From an uncultured Clostridia bacterium (lineage in GTDB: Bacteria > Bacillota > Clostridia > TANB77 > CAG-508), in assembly GCA_947630065.1 (NCBI GenBank), contig CANRGE010000011.1, positions 1-47,019 of the forward strand: a stretch of 47,019 bases of DNA, read 5' to 3'. Positions within the stretch are counted from its first letter, which is position 1, and each line of letters begins with the position of its first letter. The notes beneath the pieces are model-generated. The model had not been told where the DNA came from and searched no databases. It saw nothing but the letters and a program-made list of their open reading frames with translations. The position numbers and the translations under genes are program-made. Shown in pieces: positions 35,796 to 44,347 of this stretch.

Positions 35796-38009
35796 TCATT
35801 TACTTAATTTTATATTTCTTAGTCTTGAAGCATTTAATATTACTGTAATACTGCTAAATACCATTGCTAAACTTGCTATCATAGGATTAATTGATATCCC
35901 TATAGGTTTTAATAATCCTATTGCAATTGGTATCATTAAACAGTTGTAAAAAAATGCCCAAAATAGATTTTGCTTTATATTTCTTACAGTTTTTTTACTT
36001 ATATTTATTAAGTTAATAATACTATTTAAGTTATTTCTAGTTAATATAACATCTGATGAATCCATTGCTATATCTGTTCCACTATTTACACTAACGCCTA
36101 TATTAGAATTAGCAAGTGCTGGACTATCGTTTATTCCGTCTCCACACATCATTACAAATTTATTTTCTTCTTTTAATTTTTTTACAATATTTGCTTTTTC
36201 TACAGGTAATACATTTGAAATTACTTTTGTAATTCCTATTTCTTTTGCTATTTTTTCTGCTGTTTCTTTGTTATCCCCTGTTAGCATAATTGTTTCTATT
36301 TTATTTTTGTTTAATACATCTATTACTTCTTTAGCATTATCTCTTACTATATCATTTAGTCCAATTAGTGCAATTATTTGCTTTTCTTTTACTACATATA
36401 TAATACTATTACCATTTTCGGCTAATTTTTTTTCGTCTTCTACATATTTATTTTCAATTTCATATTTATCTATAATTTTAGAATTTCCTAAAATTATTTC
36501 TTCATTTTGTATTTTTCCAACAATTCCATGTCCTGAAAGGTTTTCAAAGTCATGTACTTCTAGTTCTTCTATTTTGTTTTCTTTTAAATATTCTATAAAT
36601 GGTTTAGCTATAGGATGTGTTGATTTACTTTCTAAACTTCCTACCAATTGTAATAATTTGTTATTTTCCATATCACTGTAGTTTAATATTTTTGCAATTT
36701 TTAATTTTCCATAAGTTAAGGTTCCAGTTTTATCAAATATTATAGTATCTACTTTTTTGGCATTTTCTAATATTTCACTTTTCTTTACTAAAATTCCATT
36801 ACTTGCACATAATCCTTCACTTACAACAATTGCTAATGGTGTTGCTAGCCCTAAACTACAAGGACAAGCTACAACTAATATTGTAACAAAGGTTATAAGT
36901 GCAGTATTAAATTGATTGCCTAATATTAAATATACTATAAAAGTAATTATTGCAATTAGTATTACTGCTGGTACAAAATATCCTGAAACAGTATCTGCTA
37001 TTTTTGCTATAGGTGCTTTTGTATTACTTGCTTGTACTACTAATCTAACAATTTCTGATATTGTTGATTCTTTTCCTATTTTTTCTGCTTTATATTCTAG
37101 ATATCCATCATAATTCATACTTCCTGCAATTACTTTTGCTCCTATTTCTTTTGAAACAGGTTTACTTTCTCCTGTTATAAAAGATTCATCTAAATGTGCT
37201 TTTCCTAAAATTATTTCGCCATCTACTGCAATTTTTTCTCCAGGTCTTGAAATAACAATATCACCTTTTTCAATTTCGTCTAATGTAACTTCTTTTTCTA
37301 CATTATTTTTCTTAATAATTGCTGTTTCTGGTGTTATTTTTACTAACTTGCTAATTGCTTCTTTTGTTTTATCTTTACTAATTTCGTCAATATATCTTCC
37401 TAATTTTATAAAATAAATAACAATTGCAGAAGACTCAAAATATAAATTCATAACATAGTTGTAATTTCCTTTTATAATCATATATGTGCCAAATATGCTA
37501 TATAAAAAACTACTAAGTACACCTATTCCTACTAAAGTATCCATATTAGGTGTTCCATGAATTAAATTTTTATAACCATTTTTTAAAATATCAAATCCAT
37601 ATATAATAAATGCTATTGTTAATATAAATAAACAAATAGCATAATTAACTGCATTTATATTTGGATTTATTATTTCTATTGTAGGTAAATGAAGCATATG
37701 TCCCATAGATATATACATTAGAAGAATTGCTAGTATTGTAAAAATAATAAATTTTGTTTTTTCTTTTTTACTTTTACTTTCTATTTTTATTTCTTTAAAT
37801 TCTCCTAGACTTTTAAAACCTGCTTGTTTTACAAATTCTTCTATTTTTTGTTGATTTAAAATTTTTTCATCATACTCAATTGTAGCATTTGCCATTACTA
37901 AATTAACACTTGCATTTGTAATTCCATTTTGTTTATTTAAATATTTTTCAAGTCCATTTGAACATGCTGAGCAAGTCATTCCTTCTATAGACAAAATTAT
38001 TTTCTTCAT
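35796..38009 (-). CDS. copA: Copper-exporting P1B-type ATPase CopA
   Basis: 737 aa. One N-terminal heavy-metal domain with G-M-T-C-S-A-C, about eight membrane helices, the metal-channel motif A-C-P-C-S-L-G-L-A, phosphorylation site D-K-T-G-T-L-T and the S-T-H-P-I-A loop. Pumps Cu(I) out at the expense of ATP. Stands behind copZ and under CsoR control. Confidence 0.95.
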   Translation of the reverse strand: MKKIILSIEGMTCSACSNGLEKYLNKQNGITNASVNLVMANATIEYDEKILNQQKIEEFVKQAGFKSLGEFKEIKIESKSKKEKTKFIIFTILAILLMYISMGHMLHLPTIEIINPNINAVNYAICLFILTIAFIIYGFDILKNGYKNLIHGTPNMDTLVGIGVLSSFLYSIFGTYMIIKGNYNYVMNLYFESSAIVIYFIKLGRYIDEISKDKTKEAISKLVKITPETAIIKKNNVEKEVTLDEIEKGDIVISRPGEKIAVDGEIILGKAHLDESFITGESKPVSKEIGAKVIAGSMNYDGYLEYKAEKIGKESTISEIVRLVVQASNTKAPIAKIADTVSGYFVPAVILIAIITFIVYLILGNQFNTALITFVTILVVACPCSLGLATPLAIVVSEGLCASNGILVKKSEILENAKKVDTIIFDKTGTLTYGKLKIAKILNYSDMENNKLLQLVGSLESKSTHPIAKPFIEYLKENKIEELEVHDFENLSGHGIVGKIQNEEIILGNSKIIDKYEIENKYVEDEKKLAENGNSIIYVVKEKQIIALIGLNDIVRDNAKEVIDVLNKNKIETIMLTGDNKETAEKIAKEIGITKVISNVLPVEKANIVKKLKEENKFVMMCGDGINDSPALANSNIGVSVNSGTDIAMDSSDVILTRNNLNSIINLINISKKTVRNIKQNLFWAFFYNCLMIPIAIGLLKPIGISINPMIASLAMVFSSITVILNASRLRNIKLSK

Positions 38010-38035
38010 AGTGGTATTCCTTTCAAAATCACCTA

Positions 38036-38242
38036 TTATCTTACTACTTCAAATCCAATATCTTCTATCTTTTGTTCTATAACTTTTACATCTATGTCTT
38101 CTTTTAATGTAACTTTTACTGTACCATCATTATGATTTGCAATTACTTCTTTTACACCTTCTATTGTTTCTAGAGCATTTTTTACTCTATTTTCACATCC
38201 ATTACATACCATACCATTTACTTTTAATTCTAATTCTTTCAT
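38036..38242 (-). CDS. copZ: Copper chaperone CopZ
   Basis: 68 aa, a single HMA domain with G-M-V-C-N-G-C (Cu-binding C-x-x-C). Delivers Cu(I) to CopA, which starts 27 bp downstream. Confidence 0.92.
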   Translation of the reverse strand: MKELELKVNGMVCNGCENRVKNALETIEGVKEVIANHNDGTVKVTLKEDIDVKVIEQKIEDIGFEVVR

Positions 38243-38262
38243 TTTTAATCTTCCTTTCTATA

Positions 38263-38297
38263 GTTTGAAATATAAGCATATCGCTTTTATTTCAAAC
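38263..38297 (-). terminator. Hairpin between the thioesterase gene and copZ
   Basis: GTTTGAAATA pairs with TATTTCAAAC around about 15 nt. No strong U tract follows, so it may attenuate rather than stop transcription into copZA. Confidence 0.5.
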
Positions 38298-38335
38298 ATA
38301 ATAATATTTAAATAATTTTCAATTCTATATGTTAA

Positions 38336-38764
38336 TTATTTTTCAGCCTTATTTTCTAATAAATTTTCAAAATTATTGCTAAACTGTGGTGCATGTTTTT
38401 TTAAGTTTATTGGTCTTAAGTCTTTATTTGTGAAACAATGTTTTGTTTCTCCTGTTAAAAATATTTTTCCTGTGTTTTTATCTTTCATTTCATACTCAAC
38501 TGTCATTCTTACACCAGAATATTCTTTAATAAATGTTTCAATTAATATTATGTCCCCAAAAGTAGCATGATATTTATAATTACAATTTACTCCTAATACT
38601 GGTATAGTTATATTATTTTCTTCTAATACAGAAAATGGCATCCCTATACTTTCTAGCCATTCACATCTTGCTTCTTCCATATATCTAATATAATTAGAAT
38701 GATGCACTACTCCCATTTTATCTGTTTCATAATAATTTACTTTTCTTTCAAAAATATAACTCAT
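38336..38764 (-). CDS. Acyl-CoA thioesterase, 4HBT/YbgC family
   Basis: 142 aa. Hot-dog fold with Y-Y-E-T-D-K-M-G-V-V-H-H-S-N-Y-I-R-Y-M-E-E-A-R, the active-site region of YbgC/FadM thioesterases. Hydrolyses short acyl thioesters. It is inserted between csoR and copZ and probably shares their transcript; a role in copper handling is not evident. Confidence 0.9.
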   Translation of the reverse strand: MSYIFERKVNYYETDKMGVVHHSNYIRYMEEARCEWLESIGMPFSVLEENNITIPVLGVNCNYKYHATFGDIILIETFIKEYSGVRMTVEYEMKDKNTGKIFLTGETKHCFTNKDLRPINLKKHAPQFSNNFENLLENKAEK

Positions 38765-38778
38765 TATATCCCTTCCTA

Positions 38779-39075
38779 TTATTTATTAAATTTTTTAAAT
38801 AAATTTATCAATTCATCTATTATTTCTAAATTTCCGTTTTCTAAATCTCTTGCTACACAACTATATAAGTGATTTTCTAATATATGATTTGATAAACTTT
38901 TTATTGAATTTTCTACAGCAGATAGTTGAACTAAAACATCATTACAATAAGTATCTTCCAAAATCATTTTCTTTATTCCATGTAATTGTCCTTCTATTCT
39001 ACTAATTCTATTGCTAATAATCTTTTTTTCTTCTTCTGTTCTATGTGTTGTTTTTTCACAGCATTTGTTTTCCAT
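38779..39075 (-). CDS. csoR: Copper-sensing repressor CsoR
   Basis: 98 aa, all-helical. Y-C-N-D-V-L-V-Q, then S-N-H-I-L-E-N-H-L-Y-S-C gives the Cys-His-Cys Cu(I) site in the right spacing. R-I-E-G-Q-L-H-G-I is the family signature. Cu(I) binding releases DNA. First gene of the operon, autoregulated through the site at 39099-39114. Confidence 0.93.
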   Translation of the reverse strand: MENKCCEKTTHRTEEEKKIISNRISRIEGQLHGIKKMILEDTYCNDVLVQLSAVENSIKSLSNHILENHLYSCVARDLENGNLEIIDELINLFKKFNK

Positions 39076-39093
39076 TTTTTACCTCCGTTTGCT

Positions 39094-39122
39094 ATTATAT
39101 ACCCTATTAGGTATTTTGTAAA
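39094..39122 (-). promoter_or_regulatory. csoR-copZA promoter with CsoR operator in the spacer
   Basis: Minus strand TTTACA (39117-39122), 17-bp spacer, TATAAT (39094-39099). The pseudo-palindrome ATACCTAATAGGGTAT (39099-39114), of the CsoR type with C and G tracts, fills the spacer, so bound CsoR would block polymerase. A second CATACCCCATT half-like site lies just upstream. Confidence 0.75.
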
Positions 39123-39233
39123 TAATGGGGTATGCTTCAAAAATCGTTGATATTAGTGCTATCAAACTACATCAAATTAAAAAGTATATATTTATATAGT
39201 ATTGTTTCAATCTATATAAATATATACTTAATT

Positions 39234-39887
39234 TTAGCTAACTCTATAATGTCCTATAATATAATCTTGCCCATATAATTCTAATACATCTTCTTCATAA
39301 TTAATTTGAAAAGGATTTGCATGATGTATTAAAAATGGAATTCCTTTTTTATTTCTTTTATCTGATATTATTCCTATATGATCTTTAAATACTATTATAT
39401 CTCCGCCTTGCCATTGATCTATTTGTAAAAGGTCAGTTGTTAATGAAATATTATTGTTTTTAAAATATATATTTAAGTTTTTTACTCTTCTAAAATCAAT
39501 GTTTTTGTCTATAACTTCAATATTATATTCCTCTTTATTATTCTTTATATCTTCATTTACTAATTCCATTAAATTATATCCCGCATCTTTTAGTCCAAAT
39601 GCAACCACATCTGTACAAACTCCATGTTCGTCATTTGGATAACCAGTATTATAATATTTACTTTCATATTTAGGCTTTGTTTCTATATATTTTCTTACAT
39701 TATTTAATATATCTGTTTGGTCATCTATTCCATCATTATCTTTGTCCACAGAACTTATATAAGTTTCTATTCCAAAATCACTATTTGTATATTGTTTATG
39801 AGGAATAATATTAATCTTTTTTAATAATATAAATCCTAAAATTGCAATTATAACTATCACAGTAATTATTACAAATTTCTTTTTCAT
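39234..39887 (-). CDS. DUF1287-family membrane-anchored protein
   Basis: 217 aa. One N-terminal membrane helix, then a domain with G-V-C-T-D-V-V-A-F-G-L-K, G-G-D-I-I-V-F and D-H-I-G-I-I-S-D, the NlpC/P60-like layout of DUF1287 (Cys, His). It may act on the cell wall, but activity is unproven. Confidence 0.82.
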   Translation of the reverse strand: MKKKFVIITVIVIIAILGFILLKKINIIPHKQYTNSDFGIETYISSVDKDNDGIDDQTDILNNVRKYIETKPKYESKYYNTGYPNDEHGVCTDVVAFGLKDAGYNLMELVNEDIKNNKEEYNIEVIDKNIDFRRVKNLNIYFKNNNISLTTDLLQIDQWQGGDIIVFKDHIGIISDKRNKKGIPFLIHHANPFQINYEEDVLELYGQDYIIGHYRVS

Positions 39888-39913
39888 ATAAACTCCATTT
39901 TCAATTAATTTTA

Positions 39914-40642
39914 CTATTCTTCAATAGTTTCTATTGTTTTTAATTCTAATTCATCTATTGGCTTATTTGTATCTTTATATTGAACTTTTACTTCTTTTCC
40001 CAATAAATTTCCTATAATTTCTACATCATCTGTAATATTAAATTTTAATACAAATGGTAATTCATATCCTTTATCAGAAATATTATATTTTAAATATATT
40101 TGTTTTTCAGATTCAGAATAATTAAATGTAGTTATTGTTGCGTCTATTTTATTGCTTATAGCATCTTTTTGCATATTATTAAAATCTTTTGCTTTTAAAA
40201 CTATAATTGGACTATCTTTTGTATCAAAATTTCTTTTTCCGTCAGAATATTTTACTATGTTTCCTGTACAAAATATTATATCTCCTAATTCTATATAATT
40301 TGTATCATATTTCTCTGATGTATAATAATCTATACATTCTTGATTTTTATTTTCTATATTTACGCTATCATATTCTTCCATTTCAATTCCAAGTTCTCCA
40401 AAATGTTGACCATTAAATGTGTAAATATAGCCATTACTATTTAATTCCACTATACCATGTGCAGTAACATTTTCTATGGTTTCTACAATTTCTTTTTGTT
40501 CTGGTATATTATAACCTACATTTGAACTATACGTATCTGTATCTTCTGCCACCTTATTTGTTTTCTTAATAATCATCATTCCAATTCCTATTGATATTAC
40601 TAATACAATAAATACTATAAAAATAACATTCTTTTTACTCAT
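39914..40642 (-). CDS. Membrane-anchored extracytoplasmic protein, unknown
   Basis: 242 aa. One N-terminal helix (about residues 5-25) followed by a Thr/Ser/Asp-rich segment and a beta-rich domain containing G-Y-I-Y-T-F-N-G-Q-H and Y-I-E-L-G-D-I-I-F-C-T-G. I do not recognise the domain; an OB-like fold is possible. It precedes the DUF1287 gene by 26 bp on the same strand, so they are likely co-transcribed. Confidence 0.65.
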   Translation of the reverse strand: MSKKNVIFIVFIVLVISIGIGMMIIKKTNKVAEDTDTYSSNVGYNIPEQKEIVETIENVTAHGIVELNSNGYIYTFNGQHFGELGIEMEEYDSVNIENKNQECIDYYTSEKYDTNYIELGDIIFCTGNIVKYSDGKRNFDTKDSPIIVLKAKDFNNMQKDAISNKIDATITTFNYSESEKQIYLKYNISDKGYELPFVLKFNITDDVEIIGNLLGKEVKVQYKDTNKPIDELELKTIETIEE

Positions 40643-40748
40643 AATTAACCTCCATATAAAAATAATTTATAACCTTACTCTTATCATTTTTGTTTTCTTT
40701 TTTATACTTTTTATAAATGTATCCTTTTATTTTCATTTACAATTATAT

Positions 40749-40848
40749 AATAATAGCAAGTAATTGTAAATATGTACTGAACACAAAAAGTTAAAGATTT
40801 TTGTCCAACTTCTCGGGTTTAATACAAAATAAATCACTTGCTATTATT
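40749..40848. repeat. 100-bp inverted-repeat element downstream of the DUF2798 gene
   Basis: 13-bp arms AATAATAGCAAGT and ACTTGCTATTATT, extended by AT-rich pairing, enclose about 74 bp with an inner hairpin ACAAAAA/TTTTTGT. Its design (AT arms, internal stems) recalls the family 1 repeats, but the sequence is different. It lies in the 240-bp gap before the 40642 gene and has no coding frame. Confidence 0.6.
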
Positions 40849-40883
40849 TTTATAATTTTATCAGTTATATTTCAAACTAATTA

Positions 40884-41435
40884 TTATTTTGCTCCTACTA
40901 ATTCTGGTTCTTCTTTTGCTTCCTCTTGTTTGTGCTCATTATTCTTAAAAATTGCTCTAAATATTGTTCTTGTTAATGGTTGTATAAAAAATAATTGTGA
41001 AAGCAATGCAAATGGGAAGTTTAATACTACTTTTTGTAACCAATATGGTATAAAGTTAATAATAAAATCATTTAATGGAGCTCCATTCATTCCAACAGCT
41101 ATAATTCCATTATACATAATAGTTGCTAAAAAGCTCATTAAAGGGCACATAATTCCAACAGTTGCACATATTATTGCTGTTTCTACTATCATATGGTCAT
41201 TCTTTTGTGGATTAATTGCTTTTAATGCTAGTTTTACAGATAATGGACTACCTATAAATATTTCGCATAAATATGCTAATACAAATTCTATTGGAATAAA
41301 AATCCACGAATTTTTAATAACTTCTACATTAAATCCTCCTGCCTCATATGATGAACAATAAAATACAAAACATGGAACTGTAATTATAACAGTAATTAAT
41401 GCAAACATTAACCTTTGAAACTTCGTTTGTGGCAT
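40884..41435 (-). CDS. DUF2798-like integral membrane protein
   Basis: 183 aa, four predicted membrane helices. Opens M-P-Q-T-K-F-Q-R-L-M-F-A-L-I, typical of DUF2798, and repeats the two-helix unit twice (second R-A-I-F-K-N after a charged tail). The function of the family is unknown. A structured leader precedes it. Confidence 0.72.
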   Translation of the reverse strand: MPQTKFQRLMFALITVIITVPCFVFYCSSYEAGGFNVEVIKNSWIFIPIEFVLAYLCEIFIGSPLSVKLALKAINPQKNDHMIVETAIICATVGIMCPLMSFLATIMYNGIIAVGMNGAPLNDFIINFIPYWLQKVVLNFPFALLSQLFFIQPLTRTIFRAIFKNNEHKQEEAKEEPELVGAK

Positions 41436-41468
41436 ATCTTTTTCTCCTTTCTTTATTACGCAAAAAAA

Positions 41469-41540
41469 GACACATGTAATCTTTTATACGGTTATTTAGT
41501 ACCGTAATCAGATTTACGAGCAAATTGCTCCACATGTGTC
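41469..41540 (-). promoter_or_regulatory. Structured 5' leader of the DUF2798 gene, possible riboswitch or attenuator
   Basis: In transcript order, GACACATGT pairs with ACATGTGTC (9 bp, closing stem). Inside are the hairpin GAGC/GCTC and a second arm GTAAATCT/AGATTAC capped by TACGGT/ACCGTA, giving a three-way junction of 72 nt. The closing stem is followed directly by T7, so it can also act as a terminator 33 nt before the ATG. I cannot match it to a known riboswitch class. Confidence 0.65.
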
Positions 41541-41565
41541 GTTTCTTATTTTATTTACAAAGTGA

Positions 41566-41594
41566 AATATATCATTTATTTTTTCAAAAATCAA
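41566..41594 (-). promoter_or_regulatory. Sigma-A promoter of the DUF2798 gene
   Basis: Minus strand TTGATT (41589-41594), 17-bp spacer, TATATT (41566-41571). The start is about 20 nt before the leader structure. Confidence 0.65.
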
Positions 41595-41619
41595 GAAAAA
41601 TTTTATTTTTTTGTACTTC

Positions 41620-41807
41620 ATTATTAAATAAGATAATCGTTTGAAGAATTAATTGTTTTCTATTTTATGCCCACATATACATTTGGCAAATTTTATATGT
41701 TAGTAATATATTAAATATAAAAATACTTGTTATATAAAGAATTTTTGTTATTTTGTTTTCTATTTTTTTATTAAAAATAATTCCTATTAACACTGCTACT
41801 AATGTAA
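41620..41807 (-). other. Noncoding stretch with a possible membrane-protein remnant
   Basis: The minus strand has an open frame of about 50 codons (N-V-I-T-L-V-A-V-L-I-G-I-I-F ... Q-M-Y-M-W-A) without a start or ribosome site. It could be a decayed two-helix protein or chance. Nothing else is seen here. Confidence 0.25.
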
Positions 41808-43152
41808 TTACATTAAACTTGGTTCTTTATATGATATTTCTCCATTTTCATTTATTGAAAATTCTATAATTATTGAGAACCATTCTTCATTTAATATAAA
41901 TTTGTACTCTCCTTGTTGTAGTTCTCCATATAGTTTTGTCCAATCTATTTTCCAACCATTTATTACATCTGTTTTTAGATTTGGTAAGTTATACACTAGA
42001 GGCTCAGCTGTTTCTTCAGAAGATATATTAGAAATTTTATCTACTTCTTTCCAAATATACTCAACACCTGTTCCGCGTATATCCTGCTGTAGAGTTTTCT
42101 GTATTCTCTCCTATTACATAGCCTATGCCAGTGTAATCTTCATTTTTAACTTTCTTTTGTATGCTATATTTAATAGAAGAATAGTCATATGGTAATTCAT
42201 TTGTGTCTTCTATTGTTAATGTTAAACTTGTATTTTTCAATTCATTTATAGTTACTTTAACTTTGTCTTGTGAACTATAATAAAAATTCAAATATTTTTT
42301 TGGTATTTCTACATCACTTTTTTCTTTTAATATTTTTATATCATATACTTCTCCAAGTTGAGCTGGATATGTTTCCATTATAGAACCATTAAAATAAATT
42401 AATATTTCTTGTCCTTGCTTAAATCCAATATTTCCGTTTTCTCCAAATCTTGCACTAAATATACCTTCTATATTTTCAATTCCCATTGCTGATACAGTTT
42501 TTTCATTTACTCGAATTACAACCGCTTTTACTGTTGAAACAGGACTTTTTTCTGATGAAGCTGAATATAGACATATTGGAATATCTTCGTATATTTTTTC
42601 AGTTGTAGATACATAGTCTATTACTGCACATAGGCTTAACTCTACCTTTACTATTTCATCTTCTTCTACTTTTGATATTGTAAAGTATTTTCCTGGTATA
42701 TCATCATTTACTGTTATTTTTCTATCACTTTCGGCTGAAAATCTATCTCTTGTGCTGTCTATTTTTAATATGTAATTCTCATTTTCTGCATTGTAACTCA
42801 ATTCTTTAATAATAATATCTCCTTCTGTTGTAAATTGAATTATTCTTATTGTGTCTTCTTTTCTATTTTTAGAATTGATATTTGTATTTTCTATAAATTC
42901 ATTTAATTTTTCAATATTATAAATTTTTTTATAACTTATTACAAAATACCCATCTTCTATTGCTTGTTCTATTGAATAGTCTTCTGGTAAATCCTCTAAT
43001 TTTGTAAGTTCTTTTTCTTTTGATAAGCTATTTTCAGTATATACATCAGTAATTTCTTTATTATCTTTTAATAATCCTCCTAAGAAATACACTAATGTTA
43101 CTAGTATAACTACTATAAAAATAGCTATGATTATTTTTAATCCTTTGTTCAT
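41808..43152 (-). pseudogene. Membrane-anchored DUF4362 / bacterial Ig-like domain protein, frameshifted
   Basis: From ATG 43152 (AAAGGTG upstream). One membrane helix (about residues 7-27), then a DUF4362-like domain (Y-S-I-E-Q-A-I-E-D-G-Y-F-V-I, N-I-E-K-L-N-E-F-I-E-N), a middle beta domain, and the start of an Ig-like Big_14-type domain (P-Y-D-Y-S-S-I-K-Y-S-I). The frame then stops at 42061. The next frame resumes G-T-G-V-E-Y-I-W-K-E-V-D and finishes the domain: I-D-W-T-K-L-Y-G-E-L-Q-Q-G-E-Y-K-F to a stop at 41808. One extra base (C in ACGCGGAACA) explains it. Restored length is about 447 aa. It follows the sigma factor by 24 bp and is its likely partner. Confidence 0.72.
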
Positions 43153-43175
43153 TTTTATCACCTTTTACCTTTCTA

Positions 43176-44054
43176 TTATTTAGACATTTTTTTCTTAGCT
43201 TTTAGTTGGTATTTTGTGAAAAAAATTGAAAAAATTATTGTTAGTATTAAAAATATTGCTGAAACACTAAAAATTCCTATAGTATAATACTCTAGTACAT
43301 TTGCTGACGATTCTTCTACTGTAATGGCATCTGTTGTTGTAGAGTCTTCTTCAACTCTATTTAATTGACCATTTTCAGCTGATTCTACTATACTTGTATC
43401 CTGAGTAAGTTTATTGTCTAAAATTTCAATGTCTTCTTTTTCCTGTGTTTCCATAGTGCTTTGCTTTCTTTGCATTGTAAATACTGATTTTATTCCTATT
43501 GCAAATGTAATTATAAACATTGCGAAATTTGTTAAAAGTAACTTTAAAGTATGAATAGATTTATAATATTTCCATTTTACTGTTCCTATTGGAATATTTA
43601 ATATTTGTGAAATTTGATTAAACGAAAAATTTGAAAGTATTTTTAGTGATACAATTTCTTGTTCTTGCAAGTCTAATCTAGATATTATTCTATTATAGCT
43701 ATCCTTGTCTATTATAGTATCAAGTTCTTTATCTTCATCTTTAAAATAATATACTTCTTCAAGGTTTTGTTCTAATTTTACAGTTTTTAAATAATTTAAA
43801 GTTTCATTTTTTGTTAATGTATATAGCCAAGTTGATTCATATTTTTTGGGTAATTTGTCCTTTTCCAGATTCCATATTTTTATAGAGACTTTTTGAACAA
43901 TTTCTTCAGCGTTTTCATTATTTTTTAATATTGAAAATGCTATTCCATAAATTAATCTATTATATTCTTCGTAAAATTTATTAAAATAAATTTCATTACC
44001 TTCAGCAATTCCTTTGAAAATATTATGTAGTTCTTCTTTGTTTATTTTTTTCAT
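43176..44054 (-). CDS. ECF-type sigma factor with C-terminal membrane helices
   Basis: 292 aa from ATG 44054 (GGAG 7 nt upstream). Sigma region 2 (F-Y-E-E-Y-N-R-L-I-Y-G-I-A-F-S-I-L-K-N, then A-E-E-I-V-Q) and region 4 (L-D-L-Q-E-Q-E-I-V-S-L-K, F-N-Q-I-S-Q-I-L-N-I-P-I-G-T-V-K) end near residue 170. Two membrane helices (about 178-197 and 256-283) bracket an acidic Thr/Glu-rich loop of about 60 residues. A sigma factor carrying its own membrane anchor suggests release by proteolysis or control by the adjacent membrane protein. Confidence 0.83.
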   Translation of the reverse strand: MKKINKEELHNIFKGIAEGNEIYFNKFYEEYNRLIYGIAFSILKNNENAEEIVQKVSIKIWNLEKDKLPKKYESTWLYTLTKNETLNYLKTVKLEQNLEEVYYFKDEDKELDTIIDKDSYNRIISRLDLQEQEIVSLKILSNFSFNQISQILNIPIGTVKWKYYKSIHTLKLLLTNFAMFIITFAIGIKSVFTMQRKQSTMETQEKEDIEILDNKLTQDTSIVESAENGQLNRVEEDSTTTDAITVEESSANVLEYYTIGIFSVSAIFLILTIIFSIFFTKYQLKAKKKMSK

Positions 44055-44096
44055 TTTTAACTCCATTTCTTCCTATTATGAATACAATAATAACAT

Positions 44097-44131
44097 AATA
44101 GCAAGGATTAATCAATTTAATCCTTGCTATT
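44097..44131 (-). promoter_or_regulatory. Hairpin upstream of the sigma factor gene
   Basis: AATAGCAAGGATTAA and its complement form a perfect 15-bp stem around TCAAT, about 43 nt before the start codon. It could be a leader hairpin or an operator. The outer AATAGCAAG half recalls the arms at 40749-40848. Confidence 0.5.
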
Positions 44132-44175
44132 AATAATTTAAAAATTTAATACTTAAACCAGTAGTTAATATACAA

Positions 44176-44332
44176 AAACAGTAGTATAATAAGATAAAAA
44201 ACGAGTTCGACCCTGAGAAGCGACAGCGCCACAATGCTTTTGCTGAGAATAGTGTGTCTCTTTACTTGTTAAAACCAACTTGTCTATAACGCCTTGGAGA
44301 ACGGAATTTTTTAGCTTATTATACTACTGTTT
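44176..44332 (-). repeat. Dispersed structured repeat, family 1, copy D (inverted)
   Basis: 157 bp in the opposite orientation. Arms AAACAGTAGTATAATAAG and CTTATTATACTACTGTTT match perfectly. The core keeps AACGAGTTCGACC, AATAGTGTGTCTC and GCCTTGGAGAACGG with scattered changes (CCCTGAGAAG, GCCACAATG). It lies between the sigma factor gene and the DUF308 gene. Confidence 0.92.
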
Positions 44333-44347
44333 CTATATGCTATTATT

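Noticed and set aside
40801..41361. 186-codon plus-strand open frame
   Set aside because: It is antisense to the DUF2798 membrane protein gene, with no ribosome site or protein-like composition.
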